Shown: positions 45,168 through 54,879 of the stretch, in pieces
How positions within the stretch are numbered: position 1 is the stretch's first letter
How the letters are laid out: every line of letters begins with the position of its first letter
Assembly: GCF_002879865.1 (NCBI RefSeq)
Contig: NZ_PNXY01000022.1
Coordinates: forward strand, 1 to 64,000
DNA length: 64,000 bases
Direction: 5' to 3'
Source of the DNA: Paraburkholderia rhynchosiae
Lineage (GTDB): Bacteria > Pseudomonadota > Gammaproteobacteria > Burkholderiales > Burkholderiaceae
Translations under genes and position numbers: made by a program
Notes under the pieces: generated by a model
Told to the model about the DNA's origin: nothing
Seen by the model: only the letters and a program-made list of their open reading frames with translations
Databases searched by the model: none

Positions 45168-46499
45168 TTGAACTCAGCTCTCACCACGGCAATCGATCCG
45201 CTAGCATCCGCCGTCTCGAAAGTGAAGCGGCACGTGCTGCCGCTTTTCCTGATCATGTTTATCGCGAACTACATCGACCGCGTGAACATCGGTTTCGTCA
45301 ACGCTCATATGAAAACCGATCTCGGCATCGGCGCGGCGGCGTACGGCCTCGGGAGCGGTTTGTTCTTTATCGGCTATGCGCTGTTCGAAGTGCCGTCCAA
45401 CGTGCTGATGCAGAAGTACGGCGCGCGCGCGTGGCTGACCCGCATCATGGGCACATGGGGTGTCGTGGCCGCGGCCATGGCGTTCGTGTCGAACGAAACG
45501 TCGTTCTATGTGCTGCGGTTTCTGCTTGGCGTCGCCGAGGCCGGTTTCTTCCCGGGCGTGGTGTTCTACTTCACGCAATGGCTGCCGCAGAAAGAACGCG
45601 GCAAGGCCGTGGCGATTTTCCTCTCGGGCTCGGCAATCGCGTCGGTCGTGTCCGGGCCGATCACCGGCAGCCTGCTGTCCGTTCGCGGACTCGGCCTGCA
45701 CGGCTGGCAATGGATGTTTCTGATCGAAGGCGGCTTTTCGATTGTGCTGTGCGCGGTGAGCTGGATCTTCCTGAAGTCGCGCATTAGCGACGCAACCTGG
45801 CTGACCACGGAAGAGCAGCGCATTCTCGAAAGCTCGATCGCTGCGGAGCAGGCCGAGCGCGTGGCGCATGGCGGCGCGCATGTGCCGGCCATCAAATTGT
45901 TGAAGGACCCGCAAATCGCGCTGTTCTGCTTTCTCTACTTCGCGATCCAGTTGACGATTTACGCGGCCACGTTCTGGCTGCCGACGATCATCCGCAAGAT
46001 CGGCGGCCTCTCCGATTTCGAAGTCGGCATGCTCAATGCGATTCCGTGGCTCATCGCAATGGTCGCAATGTACTGCTTCGCGTTACTCTCGGCAAAATGG
46101 CGTTTCCAGCAGGCTTGGCTCGCTGTGGCGCTCGTGATCGCGGCGTGCGGCCTGTTTGCGTCGACGTCGGGTAATCCGGTTCTGTCGTTCGTCGCAATCT
46201 GCTTCTCGGCAATTGGATTCAAGGCGGCAGCCTCGCTGTTCTGGCCGATTCCGCAAGGTTATCTGGATGCACGCGTGGCCGCGGCGGTGATCGCGCTGAT
46301 CAATTCCATCGGCAATCTGGGCGGTTTCTTCGCGCCCGCCACCTTCGGCTATTTGCAGCAGCACACCGGTTCGATCACTGGCGGCTTGTACGGTTTGGGC
46401 GTGGCCTCGCTGATCGCGGCGGCAGCGGCCTTCCTCGCGCGCAATCGACGCCGCGATGGCAACGTGTTACGCGATCCGCTGCAAGGCGGTGCACACTGA
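45168..46499 (+). CDS. MFS transporter, anion:cation symporter family (probable glucarate/galactarate importer)
   Basis: A 443-residue permease with about 12 hydrophobic segments. The ACS-family signature is clear: LIMFIANYIDRVNIGFVNAH, then LGSGLFFIGYALFEVPSNVL and GVAEAGFFPGVVFYFTQWLP. The start is probably the TTG at 45168, because GGAG lies 7 bp upstream and the family N-terminus begins there; no ATG fits. The following glucarate dehydratase and ketodeoxyglucarate dehydratase genes point to glucarate or galactarate as substrate. Regulation is probably by the divergent GntR protein. Confidence 0.88.
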   Translation: MNSALTTAIDPLASAVSKVKRHVLPLFLIMFIANYIDRVNIGFVNAHMKTDLGIGAAAYGLGSGLFFIGYALFEVPSNVLMQKYGARAWLTRIMGTWGVVAAAMAFVSNETSFYVLRFLLGVAEAGFFPGVVFYFTQWLPQKERGKAVAIFLSGSAIASVVSGPITGSLLSVRGLGLHGWQWMFLIEGGFSIVLCAVSWIFLKSRISDATWLTTEEQRILESSIAAEQAERVAHGGAHVPAIKLLKDPQIALFCFLYFAIQLTIYAATFWLPTIIRKIGGLSDFEVGMLNAIPWLIAMVAMYCFALLSAKWRFQQAWLAVALVIAACGLFASTSGNPVLSFVAICFSAIGFKAAASLFWPIPQGYLDARVAAAVIALINSIGNLGGFFAPATFGYLQQHTGSITGGLYGLGVASLIAAAAAFLARNRRRDGNVLRDPLQGGAH

Positions 46500-46630
46500 A
46501 CGCTCGTTTCCATAGCCGCCGCTCATGAGCCATGCGCGCAACAGTTTCCGTCCGGCACAGGTGTTGAGCGCGTTCGCATGACGCGCCGCTCTGCACCGTC
46601 CGGCTCACTTACTCACCTGGTCTAGTCCAC

Positions 46631-47980
46631 ATGTCCACCAAACCATCTAGTTCGAACGACACGCCCACCGTCACCGAGTTGCGCGTCGTGCCCGTCGCAG
46701 GCCGCGACAGCATGTTGATGAATCTGAGCGGCGCACATGGCCCGTTCTTCACGCGCAATGTCGTGATTCTGCGCGACAGCGCCGGTCACATTGGCGTGGG
46801 CGAAGTGCCGGGCGGTGAGAATATCCGCAAGACGATCGACGACGCGCGGCCGTTCGTCGTCGGCCAGTCGATTGGTAATTTGCAAGCTATCCTGAACAAA
46901 GTGCGCACGCAATTCGCCGACCGCGATGCCGGTGGCCGCGGTCTACAGACGTTCGATCTGCGCACCACGATTCACGCGGTGACCGCGCTCGAAGCCGCCT
47001 TGCTCGATCTGCTCGGCCAGCATCTCGGCGTGCCTGTCGCCGCGCTGCTCGGCGAAGGCCAGCAACGCGACGAAGTGGAAATGCTCGGCTACCTGTTCTA
47101 TATCGGCGATCGCAACAAAACCGATCTGCCGTACGCGAGCGGCGCCGACGGACGCGACGACTGGGACCGCGTGCGCACCGAAGAAGCGCTGACGCCCGAA
47201 GCCGTGGTTCGTCTCGCCGAAGCTGCGCAAGCCCGCTATGGCTTCAACGACTTCAAGCTCAAGGGCGGCGTGTTGTCCGGCGACGCTGAAATCGAAGCGG
47301 TGACCGCGCTCGCTGAACGATTCCCCAAGGCCCGCGTGACGCTCGATCCGAACGGAGCGTGGTCACTTGCCGAAGCCGTGCGCCTGTGCCGCGACAAGCA
47401 CGACGTGCTCGCGTATGCGGAAGATCCATGCGGCGCCGAGAACGGCTATTCGGGCCGCGAAGTGATGGCGGAATTCCGCCGCGCGACCGGCTTGCCGACG
47501 GCGACCAACATGATCGCGACCGACTGGCGCCAGATGGGCCACGCAATCCAGTTGCAGTCCGTTGATATCCCGCTTGCCGATCCCCACTTCTGGACCATGC
47601 AGGGCTCCGTGCGCGTCGCGCAGATGTGCAACGACTGGGGCCTCACGTGGGGCTCGCATTCGAACAATCACTTCGACATCTCGCTTGCGATGTTCACGCA
47701 GGTGGCCGCCGCCGCGCCCGGCAAGATCACCGCGATCGACACACACTGGATCTGGCAGGACGGCCAGCGTTTGACGCGCGAACCGTTGCAGATCGTCGGC
47801 GGCAAGGTGAAGGTGCCGCAGAAGTCGGGGCTCGGCGTCGAAGTGGATATGGACGAGCTCGAAAAGGCGCACGCGCTGTATCAACAGCACGGTCTCGGCG
47901 CACGCGACGACGGCGTCGCGATGCAGTACCTCATTCCCAACTGGAAGTTCGACAACAAGCGCCCGTGCCTCGTGCGCTGA
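46631..47980 (+). CDS. gudD: Glucarate dehydratase
   Basis: A 449-residue enolase-superfamily enzyme that dehydrates D-glucarate to 5-dehydro-4-deoxyglucarate. The catalytic Lys is in FKLKGG (KxK, near residue 212). Metal ligands are the Asp in VTLDPNGAWS, the Glu in AEDPCGAENG and the Asn in TATNMIATD. The catalytic His is in WGSHSNNHFD near residue 342, and the tail ends in NWKFDNKRPCLVR. All match the GlucD family. It lies between the transporter and the next pathway enzyme, in one rightward operon. Confidence 0.95.
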   Translation: MSTKPSSSNDTPTVTELRVVPVAGRDSMLMNLSGAHGPFFTRNVVILRDSAGHIGVGEVPGGENIRKTIDDARPFVVGQSIGNLQAILNKVRTQFADRDAGGRGLQTFDLRTTIHAVTALEAALLDLLGQHLGVPVAALLGEGQQRDEVEMLGYLFYIGDRNKTDLPYASGADGRDDWDRVRTEEALTPEAVVRLAEAAQARYGFNDFKLKGGVLSGDAEIEAVTALAERFPKARVTLDPNGAWSLAEAVRLCRDKHDVLAYAEDPCGAENGYSGREVMAEFRRATGLPTATNMIATDWRQMGHAIQLQSVDIPLADPHFWTMQGSVRVAQMCNDWGLTWGSHSNNHFDISLAMFTQVAAAAPGKITAIDTHWIWQDGQRLTREPLQIVGGKVKVPQKSGLGVEVDMDELEKAHALYQQHGLGARDDGVAMQYLIPNWKFDNKRPCLVR

Positions 47981-48041
47981 GAGTTGCGATCCAGCCCACC
48001 GCGCGCTCATTCACATTTGACGATATTCACGCCACCCACTC

Positions 48042-48959
48042 ATGACTTCACCGCAAGAACTCAAAGCGATCGTATCCGAAGGCCTGTTGTCCTTTCCCGT
48101 GACCGACTTCGATGCGAAAGGCGACTTTCGCGCCGACACGTACGCTGAGCGGCTCGAATGGCTCGCTCCTTATGGTGCCACCGCGCTGTTCGCGGCGGGC
48201 GGCACGGGCGAATTCTTTTCGCTGACCAAAAGCGACTACACGAACGTGATCCGCACGGCGACCGAAACCTGCAAAGGCAAGGTGCCGATTCTCGCGGGCG
48301 CGGGCGGCCCGACGCGCGTCGCAATCGAGTATGCGCAGGAAGCGGCGCGCCTTGGCGCAAGCGGCGTGCTGCTGATGCCGCATTATCTGACCGAGGCTTC
48401 GCAGGAAGGCATTGCAGCACACGTCGAACAGGTGTGCAACGCGGTGAAGAACGTCGGCGTGATCGTGTATAACCGCGCAAATTCGAAGCTCAATGCCGAT
48501 ATGCTCGAACGGCTCGCGGATCGCTGCGCAAACCTGATCGGCTTTAAGGACGGCGTGGGCGAAATTGAAGCGATGGTGACGATCCGCCGGCGCCTCGGCG
48601 ATCGCTTTTCCTATCTCGGCGGTTTGCCGACAGCGGAAGTTTATGCGGCGGCTTATAAGGCGCTGGGCGTGCCGGTGTATTCGTCGGCGGTGTTCAACTT
48701 CATTCCGAAGACCGCGATGGCGTTCTATCGCGCGATTGCCGCTGACGATCATGCGACCACGTCGCGTTTGATCGACGAGTTCTTCCTGCCGTATCTGGCG
48801 ATTCGCAATCGTCGCGCGGGTTACGCGGTGAGTATCGTGAAGGCGGGCGCGAAACTGGTCGGCCGCGATGCGGGTCCGGTGCGCGCGCCGCTGACCGATC
48901 TGACCGACGAAGAGTTCACGCAACTCGACGCGCTGATCAGGAAGCTTGGCCCGCAATAA
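48042..48959 (+). CDS. kdgD: 5-dehydro-4-deoxyglucarate dehydratase
   Basis: A 305-residue member of the DHDPS/aldolase family that converts 5-dehydro-4-deoxyglucarate to 2-oxoglutarate semialdehyde with loss of water and CO2. It shows SFPVTDFDAKGDF and AAGGTGEFFSLT near residues 17-60, a tyrosine in IVYNRANSKL, and the Schiff-base Lys in GFKDGVG near residue 169. It follows gudD by 61 bp. Together with a dehydrogenase not present here, this pathway feeds glucarate carbon into the TCA cycle as 2-oxoglutarate. Confidence 0.95.
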   Translation: MTSPQELKAIVSEGLLSFPVTDFDAKGDFRADTYAERLEWLAPYGATALFAAGGTGEFFSLTKSDYTNVIRTATETCKGKVPILAGAGGPTRVAIEYAQEAARLGASGVLLMPHYLTEASQEGIAAHVEQVCNAVKNVGVIVYNRANSKLNADMLERLADRCANLIGFKDGVGEIEAMVTIRRRLGDRFSYLGGLPTAEVYAAAYKALGVPVYSSAVFNFIPKTAMAFYRAIAADDHATTSRLIDEFFLPYLAIRNRRAGYAVSIVKAGAKLVGRDAGPVRAPLTDLTDEEFTQLDALIRKLGPQ

Positions 48960-48997
48960 ACGCTGCCTGTCTGTATGTCTCGCCCGCGGCCGGATGT

Positions 48998-50560
48998 CTA
49001 GCCGCGGCGAAACACTACATGCGAAATCCGCTGCACAAGCAGCGCCGCAGCCAGCGCCGCGACGGCGGTGAGCCACACGCCGATATGAATGGATTGCACC
49101 AGCGCATCGCGCGCGGTGTCGATCAATGCGAGCGTGTCGAGCCCTGACGGCTTCATGTCCGCGATCAGTTTCAGGCGCGATGCTTCGTCGATCAGAATGC
49201 GCAGATCGACGAAGCGTGGCCGCCATTGCGATGCGGCCGGCTCACCGAGCACGCTGATGGTTCGCGTGACCACATCGCGATAGTGGTGCTGCACGACAGT
49301 CGCCACGATGCTCGTGCCCAACATGCCGCCCACCATTCGCGTGGATTGCAGGAGCGCCGTCGTGATGCCGAAGCGCTCACGGCCTGCAATCTCCTGGCCG
49401 AACACATTCAGATTGTTGAGGATGAAGCCGAGACCGATGCCGACCGCGGCCATCGGCAATTCGATCCACAGGTGCGGTGTTCCCGGATTTGCGAACGCGA
49501 GCCCGATCGACGCGAACAGCAGCAGCGTGAAGCCGATCGACAGAATGCGCGTCGGCTTTTTCATGTGAATGACGATGCGCGTGTTGAGCACGCTGCCGAG
49601 CGCAATGCATGCGGCGATCGGCGTGGCCAGCAGGCCGGCCTGTTGCGGGGAGAGTCCGAAGCCGCCTTGCAGCAGCAGCGGCGCGAAGAAAATCAGCGAG
49701 AACATCACGAAGCCGGACAGCATGCCGAGCGTGAACAGCGTGACGAGCTGCGAGTCCTTGAAGAGATCGAGCGGAATGATCGGATGCGTGGCGCGCTTCT
49801 CGCACACGAACAGCGCAATCGCGCCGACGATCACACAGACCGCGAGCGTGATGTTGCCGGCGGTCAAGCCGTCTTTCGGCACAGCTTCGATGAAAGCCTG
49901 CAGACCGCCCAACACCGCGGCCACGAGCCCGGCGCCGAGCCAGTCGATTTTGACCTCGCCGTCATGCGGACGCTGAAAGCTCGGCAGATGCACCCAGATG
50001 AAATAGAGCGCCGCCGCACCGACCGGCAGATTGATCAGAAACGTGGAGCGCCAGCCCAGATGCTCGCTCATCCAGCCGCCGAGCGACGGCCCCGCCGCCG
50101 TGCCGATGCCGTAGGCCGCGGCCATCACCACTTGCCAGCGCACGCGTGCGCGCGGATCGGGAAACAGGTCCGGTATCGACGCGAACGCCGTGCCGACCAT
50201 CATCCCGCCGCCCACGCCTTGCAAGCCGCGCGCGATCACGAGAAACAGCATGTCGTTCGCGATGCCGCATAGCACGGACGCCACCGTGAACGTGATCACC
50301 GCGGCGATCACGAAGCGCTTGCGGCCGAAGTAATCGCCGAGCCGCCCGAACACCGGTACGGTCACCACCGACGCCAGCAGGTAAGCGCTCGCGATCCACG
50401 CGTAATACTCGAAGCCGTGCAGCTCCGCGACAATCGACGGCAGCGCGGTGCTGACGACCGTCTGGTCGAGCGCCACGAGCATATTGACGAGACCGATGCC
50501 GAGCATCGCGAAGAGGGCGTTCCGGAAAGGCAGCGCGGTTGCAGCGGCAGTGGAAGTCAC
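48998..50560 (-). CDS. MFS multidrug efflux transporter (DHA2/EmrB-QacA family)
   Basis: A 520-residue transporter with about 14 hydrophobic segments, the DHA2 layout. The N-terminus shows ALDQTVVSTALPSIVAEL and the motif A GRLGDYFGRKR; motif C appears as GIGTAAGPSLGGWM. It has no adjacent membrane-fusion (EmrA-like) gene or regulator, so whether it acts alone is unknown. It is convergent with kdgD and divergent from the chemoreceptor at 50931. The substrate is not evident. Confidence 0.9.
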   Translation of the reverse strand: MTSTAAATALPFRNALFAMLGIGLVNMLVALDQTVVSTALPSIVAELHGFEYYAWIASAYLLASVVTVPVFGRLGDYFGRKRFVIAAVITFTVASVLCGIANDMLFLVIARGLQGVGGGMMVGTAFASIPDLFPDPRARVRWQVVMAAAYGIGTAAGPSLGGWMSEHLGWRSTFLINLPVGAAALYFIWVHLPSFQRPHDGEVKIDWLGAGLVAAVLGGLQAFIEAVPKDGLTAGNITLAVCVIVGAIALFVCEKRATHPIIPLDLFKDSQLVTLFTLGMLSGFVMFSLIFFAPLLLQGGFGLSPQQAGLLATPIAACIALGSVLNTRIVIHMKKPTRILSIGFTLLLFASIGLAFANPGTPHLWIELPMAAVGIGLGFILNNLNVFGQEIAGRERFGITTALLQSTRMVGGMLGTSIVATVVQHHYRDVVTRTISVLGEPAASQWRPRFVDLRILIDEASRLKLIADMKPSGLDTLALIDTARDALVQSIHIGVWLTAVAALAAALLVQRISHVVFRRG

Positions 50561-50930
50561 GGATCAGGGCAGGAGAGCGTTTTAAGAAAAGCGCCGGCCG
50601 GGCAGGACGGCGCAGGGTCTCGACAACGTGTGTGGGGTAGTTGTCTGACCTCTTGCACGGCGATTATACGGGTTTGCCCTTAGCTGAAACTATTGTCCTG
50701 GCCGGTTTGTGGCTTTCGCTCGTTTTGCCGGAAAAGAAGGTTGCGGGCGAGAGTTGCCTTTTCGGGGCTGCGTTGGCAACCAACAGAGGGTTTGTCTCTA
50801 CAAATGCCGTACGCATCGCTGCCGATAAATAGGTCGAGTGGTCATAGTGATGGAGCGGTGCCGCCAAACCATGGGCGGCCTTCGCAGTCATCAACTGACC
50901 TCGTTCGATCGTACGAAACAGGGGCGGCGC
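50561..50930. other. Divergent intergenic region, efflux pump and chemoreceptor
   Basis: A 370-bp region. It carries a FliA-type -10 element at 50821-50828 pointing at the chemoreceptor gene. I see no supported gene. Confidence 0.55.
50801..50828 (+). promoter_or_regulatory. Probable FliA (sigma-28) promoter for the chemoreceptor
   Basis: GCCGATAA at 50821-50828 is a perfect match to the sigma-28 -10 consensus. CAAATGCC at 50801-50808 is an imperfect -35 (consensus TAAAGTTT) with a 12-bp spacer, one longer than ideal. It lies about 100 bp upstream of the chemoreceptor start. Confidence 0.6.
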
Positions 50931-52565
50931 ATGCACCGATTGAATTTCACGCAGAAGCTCTGGTTGCCGCTTGTCGTCAGCCTGCTGGCACTCCTTGCAG
51001 TGTCGGTGTCGGCGGCGTGGTTGGCGCGTGAGACGCGCATCGAAGAGCGCAAGCATGACCTCGTGAACGTGGGCCATGTCGGGCTCAGCATTGTGAAGGA
51101 ATACGCGGCGCTTGCACAAAGCGGTGCGCTCAGCGAGGCCGATGCGCGCAAGCAGGCGCTCGAGCGTCTGCGCGAGGTCCGCTACGGCGAGGACGGCTAC
51201 TTTCTCGTGCTTGACTCGAAGCCACGCATGATCATGCATGCGATGAAACCCGCATCCAACGGTAAGGATCTCGCGGGCACCGCGGATGCCGACGGCCGCC
51301 ACCATTACGTGACGTTCGCCACGGTGGCCCAGGCGCCAGAGGGCGGTTTCGTCGACTACGTGTTCCCGCATCCGAACAATCCGCCGTCCGCCGCGGTCGA
51401 CAAGATCGGCTACGTGGTGCGTTACGCGCCGTGGGACTGGATCATCGCAACGGGCGCTTACGTCGACGATATCGACGCCGCGTTCCGGGTGTCGTTGTAT
51501 ATCCTCGGCAGCGTGTTCGGCGCGCTCGCGCTGCTGCTGTCGGCGCTCGTCGCCTTCACCAACCGCAGCATTCAACGCACGATTGGCGGCGATCCGGCTT
51601 ACGTCGCGCAGGTCGCCGGCGAGATCACGAAGGGCAATCTCGTCATCCCGATCGACATTCGTCAGGGCGATCATTCGAGTCTTCTGCACACCATGCAGCA
51701 GATGCGTGACGCGCTTGCCAACACCATCGTGCAGATCAGCGGCGCGGCCGACAAGGTGGCGACGGGCGCGCGAGAGATTGCAGCGGGCAATACGGATCTG
51801 TCCTCGCGTACGGAGAGCCAGGCGGCTTCGTTGGAGGAGACCGCGGCCAGCATGGAGCAGATGACCGCGATGGTCAGGCAAACGTCGGAGAACGCGCAAA
51901 CGGCGAGCCAACTGACGGCGAGCGCGGAGCAGATCGTCAATCACGGCGGCGAGATGGCGGCCGACGCAGTCTCGACGATGAAGGAGATATCGACCGAATC
52001 GCACAAGATGGTGGAGATCATCTCGGTGATCGAAGGCATCGCATTTCAGACCAACATTCTGGCGCTGAACGCGGCCGTTGAAGCGGCTCGCGCAGGAGAC
52101 GAAGGGCGCGGCTTCGCTGTCGTGGCTGGCGAAGTGCGCACGCTCGCTCAGCGCAGCGCGTCCGCGGCGAAGGAGATCCGCACGCTGATTAGCCGCGCGG
52201 TCGGCCGCGTGGAGAACGGAGTCGAACTCGTCGATAAAACCGGCGCGACGATTCAGGCGGCGAGCGAGGCGATTGCGAAGCTCTCCGGTGTGATGCGCGA
52301 CATTGCCGCCGCTGCTGCCGAGCAAAGCGCGGGCATCGATCAGGTCGGCGATGCCGTCACGCAGATGGACAGCGTGACGCAACAGAACGCGGCGCTCGTC
52401 GAGGAGGCCGCCGCGGTGGCGCAGACATTGACCGAGCAGGCGAGACTTCTGGAAGCGTCGATCGATACCTTCAAAGTGCAGTCCGATCTGAGCGACGGCG
52501 TTGTGGATGCGCCGGTTGTGCGTGGGGTGGCCAAACAATCCCGCGGTTTTGCGGCTGCGGTTTGA
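50931..52565 (+). CDS. Methyl-accepting chemotaxis protein, single-Cache type
   Basis: A 544-residue chemoreceptor. The first membrane segment is at about residues 12-30. A periplasmic single-Cache (sCache_2-like) domain follows, with YGEDGYFLVLDSKPRMIMHA and YAPWDWIIATGAYVDDID. The second membrane segment is near residue 190, then HAMP, then the signalling domain with the invariant hairpin IAFQTNILALNAAVEAARAG and GRGFAVVAGEVRTLAQRS. No C-terminal CheR-docking pentapeptide is present. The ATG at 50931 was chosen for its GGGG site and hydrophobic N-terminus. A FliA-type promoter lies upstream. By family the ligand may be a small carboxylate. Confidence 0.92.
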   Translation: MHRLNFTQKLWLPLVVSLLALLAVSVSAAWLARETRIEERKHDLVNVGHVGLSIVKEYAALAQSGALSEADARKQALERLREVRYGEDGYFLVLDSKPRMIMHAMKPASNGKDLAGTADADGRHHYVTFATVAQAPEGGFVDYVFPHPNNPPSAAVDKIGYVVRYAPWDWIIATGAYVDDIDAAFRVSLYILGSVFGALALLLSALVAFTNRSIQRTIGGDPAYVAQVAGEITKGNLVIPIDIRQGDHSSLLHTMQQMRDALANTIVQISGAADKVATGAREIAAGNTDLSSRTESQAASLEETAASMEQMTAMVRQTSENAQTASQLTASAEQIVNHGGEMAADAVSTMKEISTESHKMVEIISVIEGIAFQTNILALNAAVEAARAGDEGRGFAVVAGEVRTLAQRSASAAKEIRTLISRAVGRVENGVELVDKTGATIQAASEAIAKLSGVMRDIAAAAAEQSAGIDQVGDAVTQMDSVTQQNAALVEEAAAVAQTLTEQARLLEASIDTFKVQSDLSDGVVDAPVVRGVAKQSRGFAAAV

Positions 52566-52636
52566 ATTCGGCAGGCGAGGGCTCAGCGGAATTCGCCCTG
52601 GTGGCGCTATGCTAGCGATTTCGCTCGGAGACTCGC

Positions 52637-54232
52637 ATGCCTATAGCGATGCGCAACGCGGCCCTCGCGCTCTTGTCTTGTCTTGCGTTGAGCGTCGGCT
52701 TCTCAGCGCATGCCGATTCGTCATGCGATGAAGCATGCCGTGCACGCGGCCAGCTTCTCGATCATCGCGTCACGTTGCGGCTTAGCGCAGCGGCATTGTC
52801 CGAGTTGCTTGCATCGAGCCCGTCCGGGCAGCAACTCGCACGGTTGGCGGGCACGCCTGTTTGCGGCGTGGACATTGTGTATTTCCGCTATCGGACCATC
52901 GGCGGCGCGGGCGAACCGGCCACCGCAAGCGGCGCATTGATGATCCCGCAGGGACAATCCTCTGCCTGCAGTGGGCCGCGTCCGCTGATGCTATATGCGC
53001 ATGGCACCACTGCGTACCGCAATTACAATCTCGCCGATCTCACGCAAACCGACCCGAACAACGGTGGCGCCGGGGAGGGTCTGAGTGTGGCCGCGATGTA
53101 TGCGGCTCACGGCTACATCGTGGCGGCCACCAACTATGCGGGCTACGCCGGGTCCGATCTCCCGTACCATCCTTATCTGAACGCCGACCAGCAATCCGCC
53201 GATATGACCGATTCGCTGCGGGCGGCGCGCGCCGTGTTGAACGACGGCGGTTCGCGAGCCACAACGCGCGAGAACGGCAAGCTGTTTGTCACCGGTTATT
53301 CGCAAGGCGGTTTCGTTGCATTGGCGACGCATCGCGCGCTGCAAGCAGCGGGCGTCAAAGTGACAGCGTCCGCGCCGGGATCGGGACCTTATGCGCTCGC
53401 CGCCACCGCTGACGCGATCATTGCAGGCGAGGTCAATCTTGGCGCGACACTCTTCACGACATTGGCCGTGACGGGTTATCAGCACGCTTATAAGAACCTC
53501 TATCGCAAGCCGGCCGACTTCTTTGAAGCCGCCTATGCGCCGGGTATCGAAGAACTTTTGCCGAGCACGGAACCTCTCAATACCCTTTTCTCGCAAGGAA
53601 AATTGCCGTCGACGCATCTCTTCAGCCGTAGTCCGCCCGCTCCGCAATTCGCTTCTATGACTCCGCCTGCGGCATCTCCTGCATCGCCATCCTTCACGCC
53701 GCCCGCGTTTGCCTCGCTGTTTGCCACAGGGTTCGGTGATGCCAATCTCGTACGCAACGGCTATCGCCTCGGTCTTCTCGAAGATGCGACGGCGAATCCC
53801 GATGGCGCTTTCCCCACCGCGACGGCAAGCCTCGCACCCGCAGCGAATCCCACGCATCCGCTGCGGCAGGCATTCAAGCGTAACGACTTGCGTAACTGGG
53901 TTCCGAAGGCGCCCGTTCTGCTTTGCGGCGGCGGCTCAGACCCGATGGTGTTCTTCTTCAACGCGCGGATTGAGCAGACCTACTGGCTGAACGCGAAAGC
54001 GCCTGCGGGACTGACTTCGGTGCTGGATGTCGACTCGCCTGTGACGGGTCCTGACGATCCGTTCGCGCCGGTCAAGCAGGGCTTTGCCAACGCGAAGGCT
54101 GCGGTTGCGAGCGAGGCCGTTGCCGGCGGCGCAGCAGACGGTGGGGCGTCCGCGGTGTTGCGGTCCTATCACGGAGGGTTGGTCGCGGGCTCATGCATGG
54201 TTGCCGCGCGAGCATTCTTCGCGAACTTCTGA
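52637..54232 (+). CDS. Secreted lipase-like alpha/beta hydrolase
   Basis: A 531-residue exported hydrolase. The first 30 residues form a Sec signal peptide ending near SAHA-DSS; an alternative start four codons later fits equally well. The catalytic serine is in VTGYSQGGFVAL near residue 222, the oxyanion region in LMLYAHGTTAYRNYN, and a downstream acid/His pair is likely in LLCGGGSDPMVFF and the RSYHGGL end. The fold resembles secretory lipases and tannase/feruloyl-esterase-like proteins. A proline/alanine/serine-rich insert near residues 335-360 is unusual and may be a flexible loop. It has no obvious operon partner. Confidence 0.75.
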   Translation: MPIAMRNAALALLSCLALSVGFSAHADSSCDEACRARGQLLDHRVTLRLSAAALSELLASSPSGQQLARLAGTPVCGVDIVYFRYRTIGGAGEPATASGALMIPQGQSSACSGPRPLMLYAHGTTAYRNYNLADLTQTDPNNGGAGEGLSVAAMYAAHGYIVAATNYAGYAGSDLPYHPYLNADQQSADMTDSLRAARAVLNDGGSRATTRENGKLFVTGYSQGGFVALATHRALQAAGVKVTASAPGSGPYALAATADAIIAGEVNLGATLFTTLAVTGYQHAYKNLYRKPADFFEAAYAPGIEELLPSTEPLNTLFSQGKLPSTHLFSRSPPAPQFASMTPPAASPASPSFTPPAFASLFATGFGDANLVRNGYRLGLLEDATANPDGAFPTATASLAPAANPTHPLRQAFKRNDLRNWVPKAPVLLCGGGSDPMVFFFNARIEQTYWLNAKAPAGLTSVLDVDSPVTGPDDPFAPVKQGFANAKAAVASEAVAGGAADGGASAVLRSYHGGLVAGSCMVAARAFFANF

Positions 54233-54276
54233 GCGTGCGTGCTGGCTTGTCGCTTCACATCACGCGGCTAACTGCA

Positions 54277-54879
54277 TCAATTGCCGAACAACGAGCTTTG
54301 CATTCCGCGAGCAGGCGCGGGGCGTGCGCGTTTTGCATCGACGTTGGCCGCGTCTGTGGCTCCTTGCGTTGGCTTGTCCGCAGCCGCTGCCAATGAAGTT
54401 TGCCCCGCTTCGAGCGAGAGCAGCAGCATCTTGTTCGCGAGGCCACCCGCGAAGCCGGTCAGGTCGCCGGATGCGCCGATCACGCGATGACACGGCGCCA
54501 CGATCGAAATGGGATTCCTGCCGTTCGCCGCGCCGACTGCCCGCACTGCTTTGATATTGCCGATCTGTACGGCGATTTGCGCGTAAGTGCGAGTCTGGCC
54601 GAATGGAATCGTCAACAGCGCGGCCCACACCTTCTTCTGAAACGCAGTGCCCTGAAAGTCGAGTGCGAGGTCGAAAGTCTGTCGCTTGCCCGCGAAATAT
54701 TCATTCAACTGACGCTCGGCTTCGATCAGGATGGGTCGATCATCGGCTTGCATTAAGTCTGCAAGACGCACCCGGTTTGGCCTATCGTTCTCCCACAAAA
54801 TGGCGGTCAATCGTTCGCCGTTGGCAACGAGTTTTAGCTTGCCGACCGGGGAATCCATCAGCGTGTATGCGTAAGTCAC
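54277..54879 (-). CDS. ogt: Methylated-DNA--protein-cysteine methyltransferase
   Basis: A 200-residue DNA repair protein that removes the methyl group from O6-methylguanine onto its own cysteine. The active site is PCHRVIG (Cys near residue 132), preceded by the helix-turn-helix region IPFGQTRTYAQIA and followed by GDLTGFAGGLANK. The GTG at 54879 has GGAG 7 bp upstream and gives the family N-terminus MTYAYTLMDSPVGKL; the ATG further upstream lacks support. A 40-residue Ala-rich tail after the catalytic domain is an extension beyond the usual length. No Ada regulatory domain is present. Confidence 0.9.
   Translation of the reverse strand: MTYAYTLMDSPVGKLKLVANGERLTAILWENDRPNRVRLADLMQADDRPILIEAERQLNEYFAGKRQTFDLALDFQGTAFQKKVWAALLTIPFGQTRTYAQIAVQIGNIKAVRAVGAANGRNPISIVAPCHRVIGASGDLTGFAGGLANKMLLLSLEAGQTSLAAAADKPTQGATDAANVDAKRARPAPARGMQSSLFGN

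Noticed and set aside
48984..49007. A CCGCGGC/GCCGCGG hairpin between kdgD and the efflux gene
   Set aside because: Only a 7-bp stem with a 10-nt loop and no T-run; it overlaps the efflux stop codon and is plausible by chance at this GC content.
48048..49226. A 392-codon open frame on the minus strand
   Set aside because: It is opposite kdgD and overlaps the end of the efflux pump gene; composition typical of a shadow.
50664..52538. A 624-codon open frame on the minus strand
   Set aside because: It lies entirely opposite the chemoreceptor and its promoter region; its translation is His/Arg/Ala-rich with no family pattern, as expected of antisense frames in high-GC DNA.
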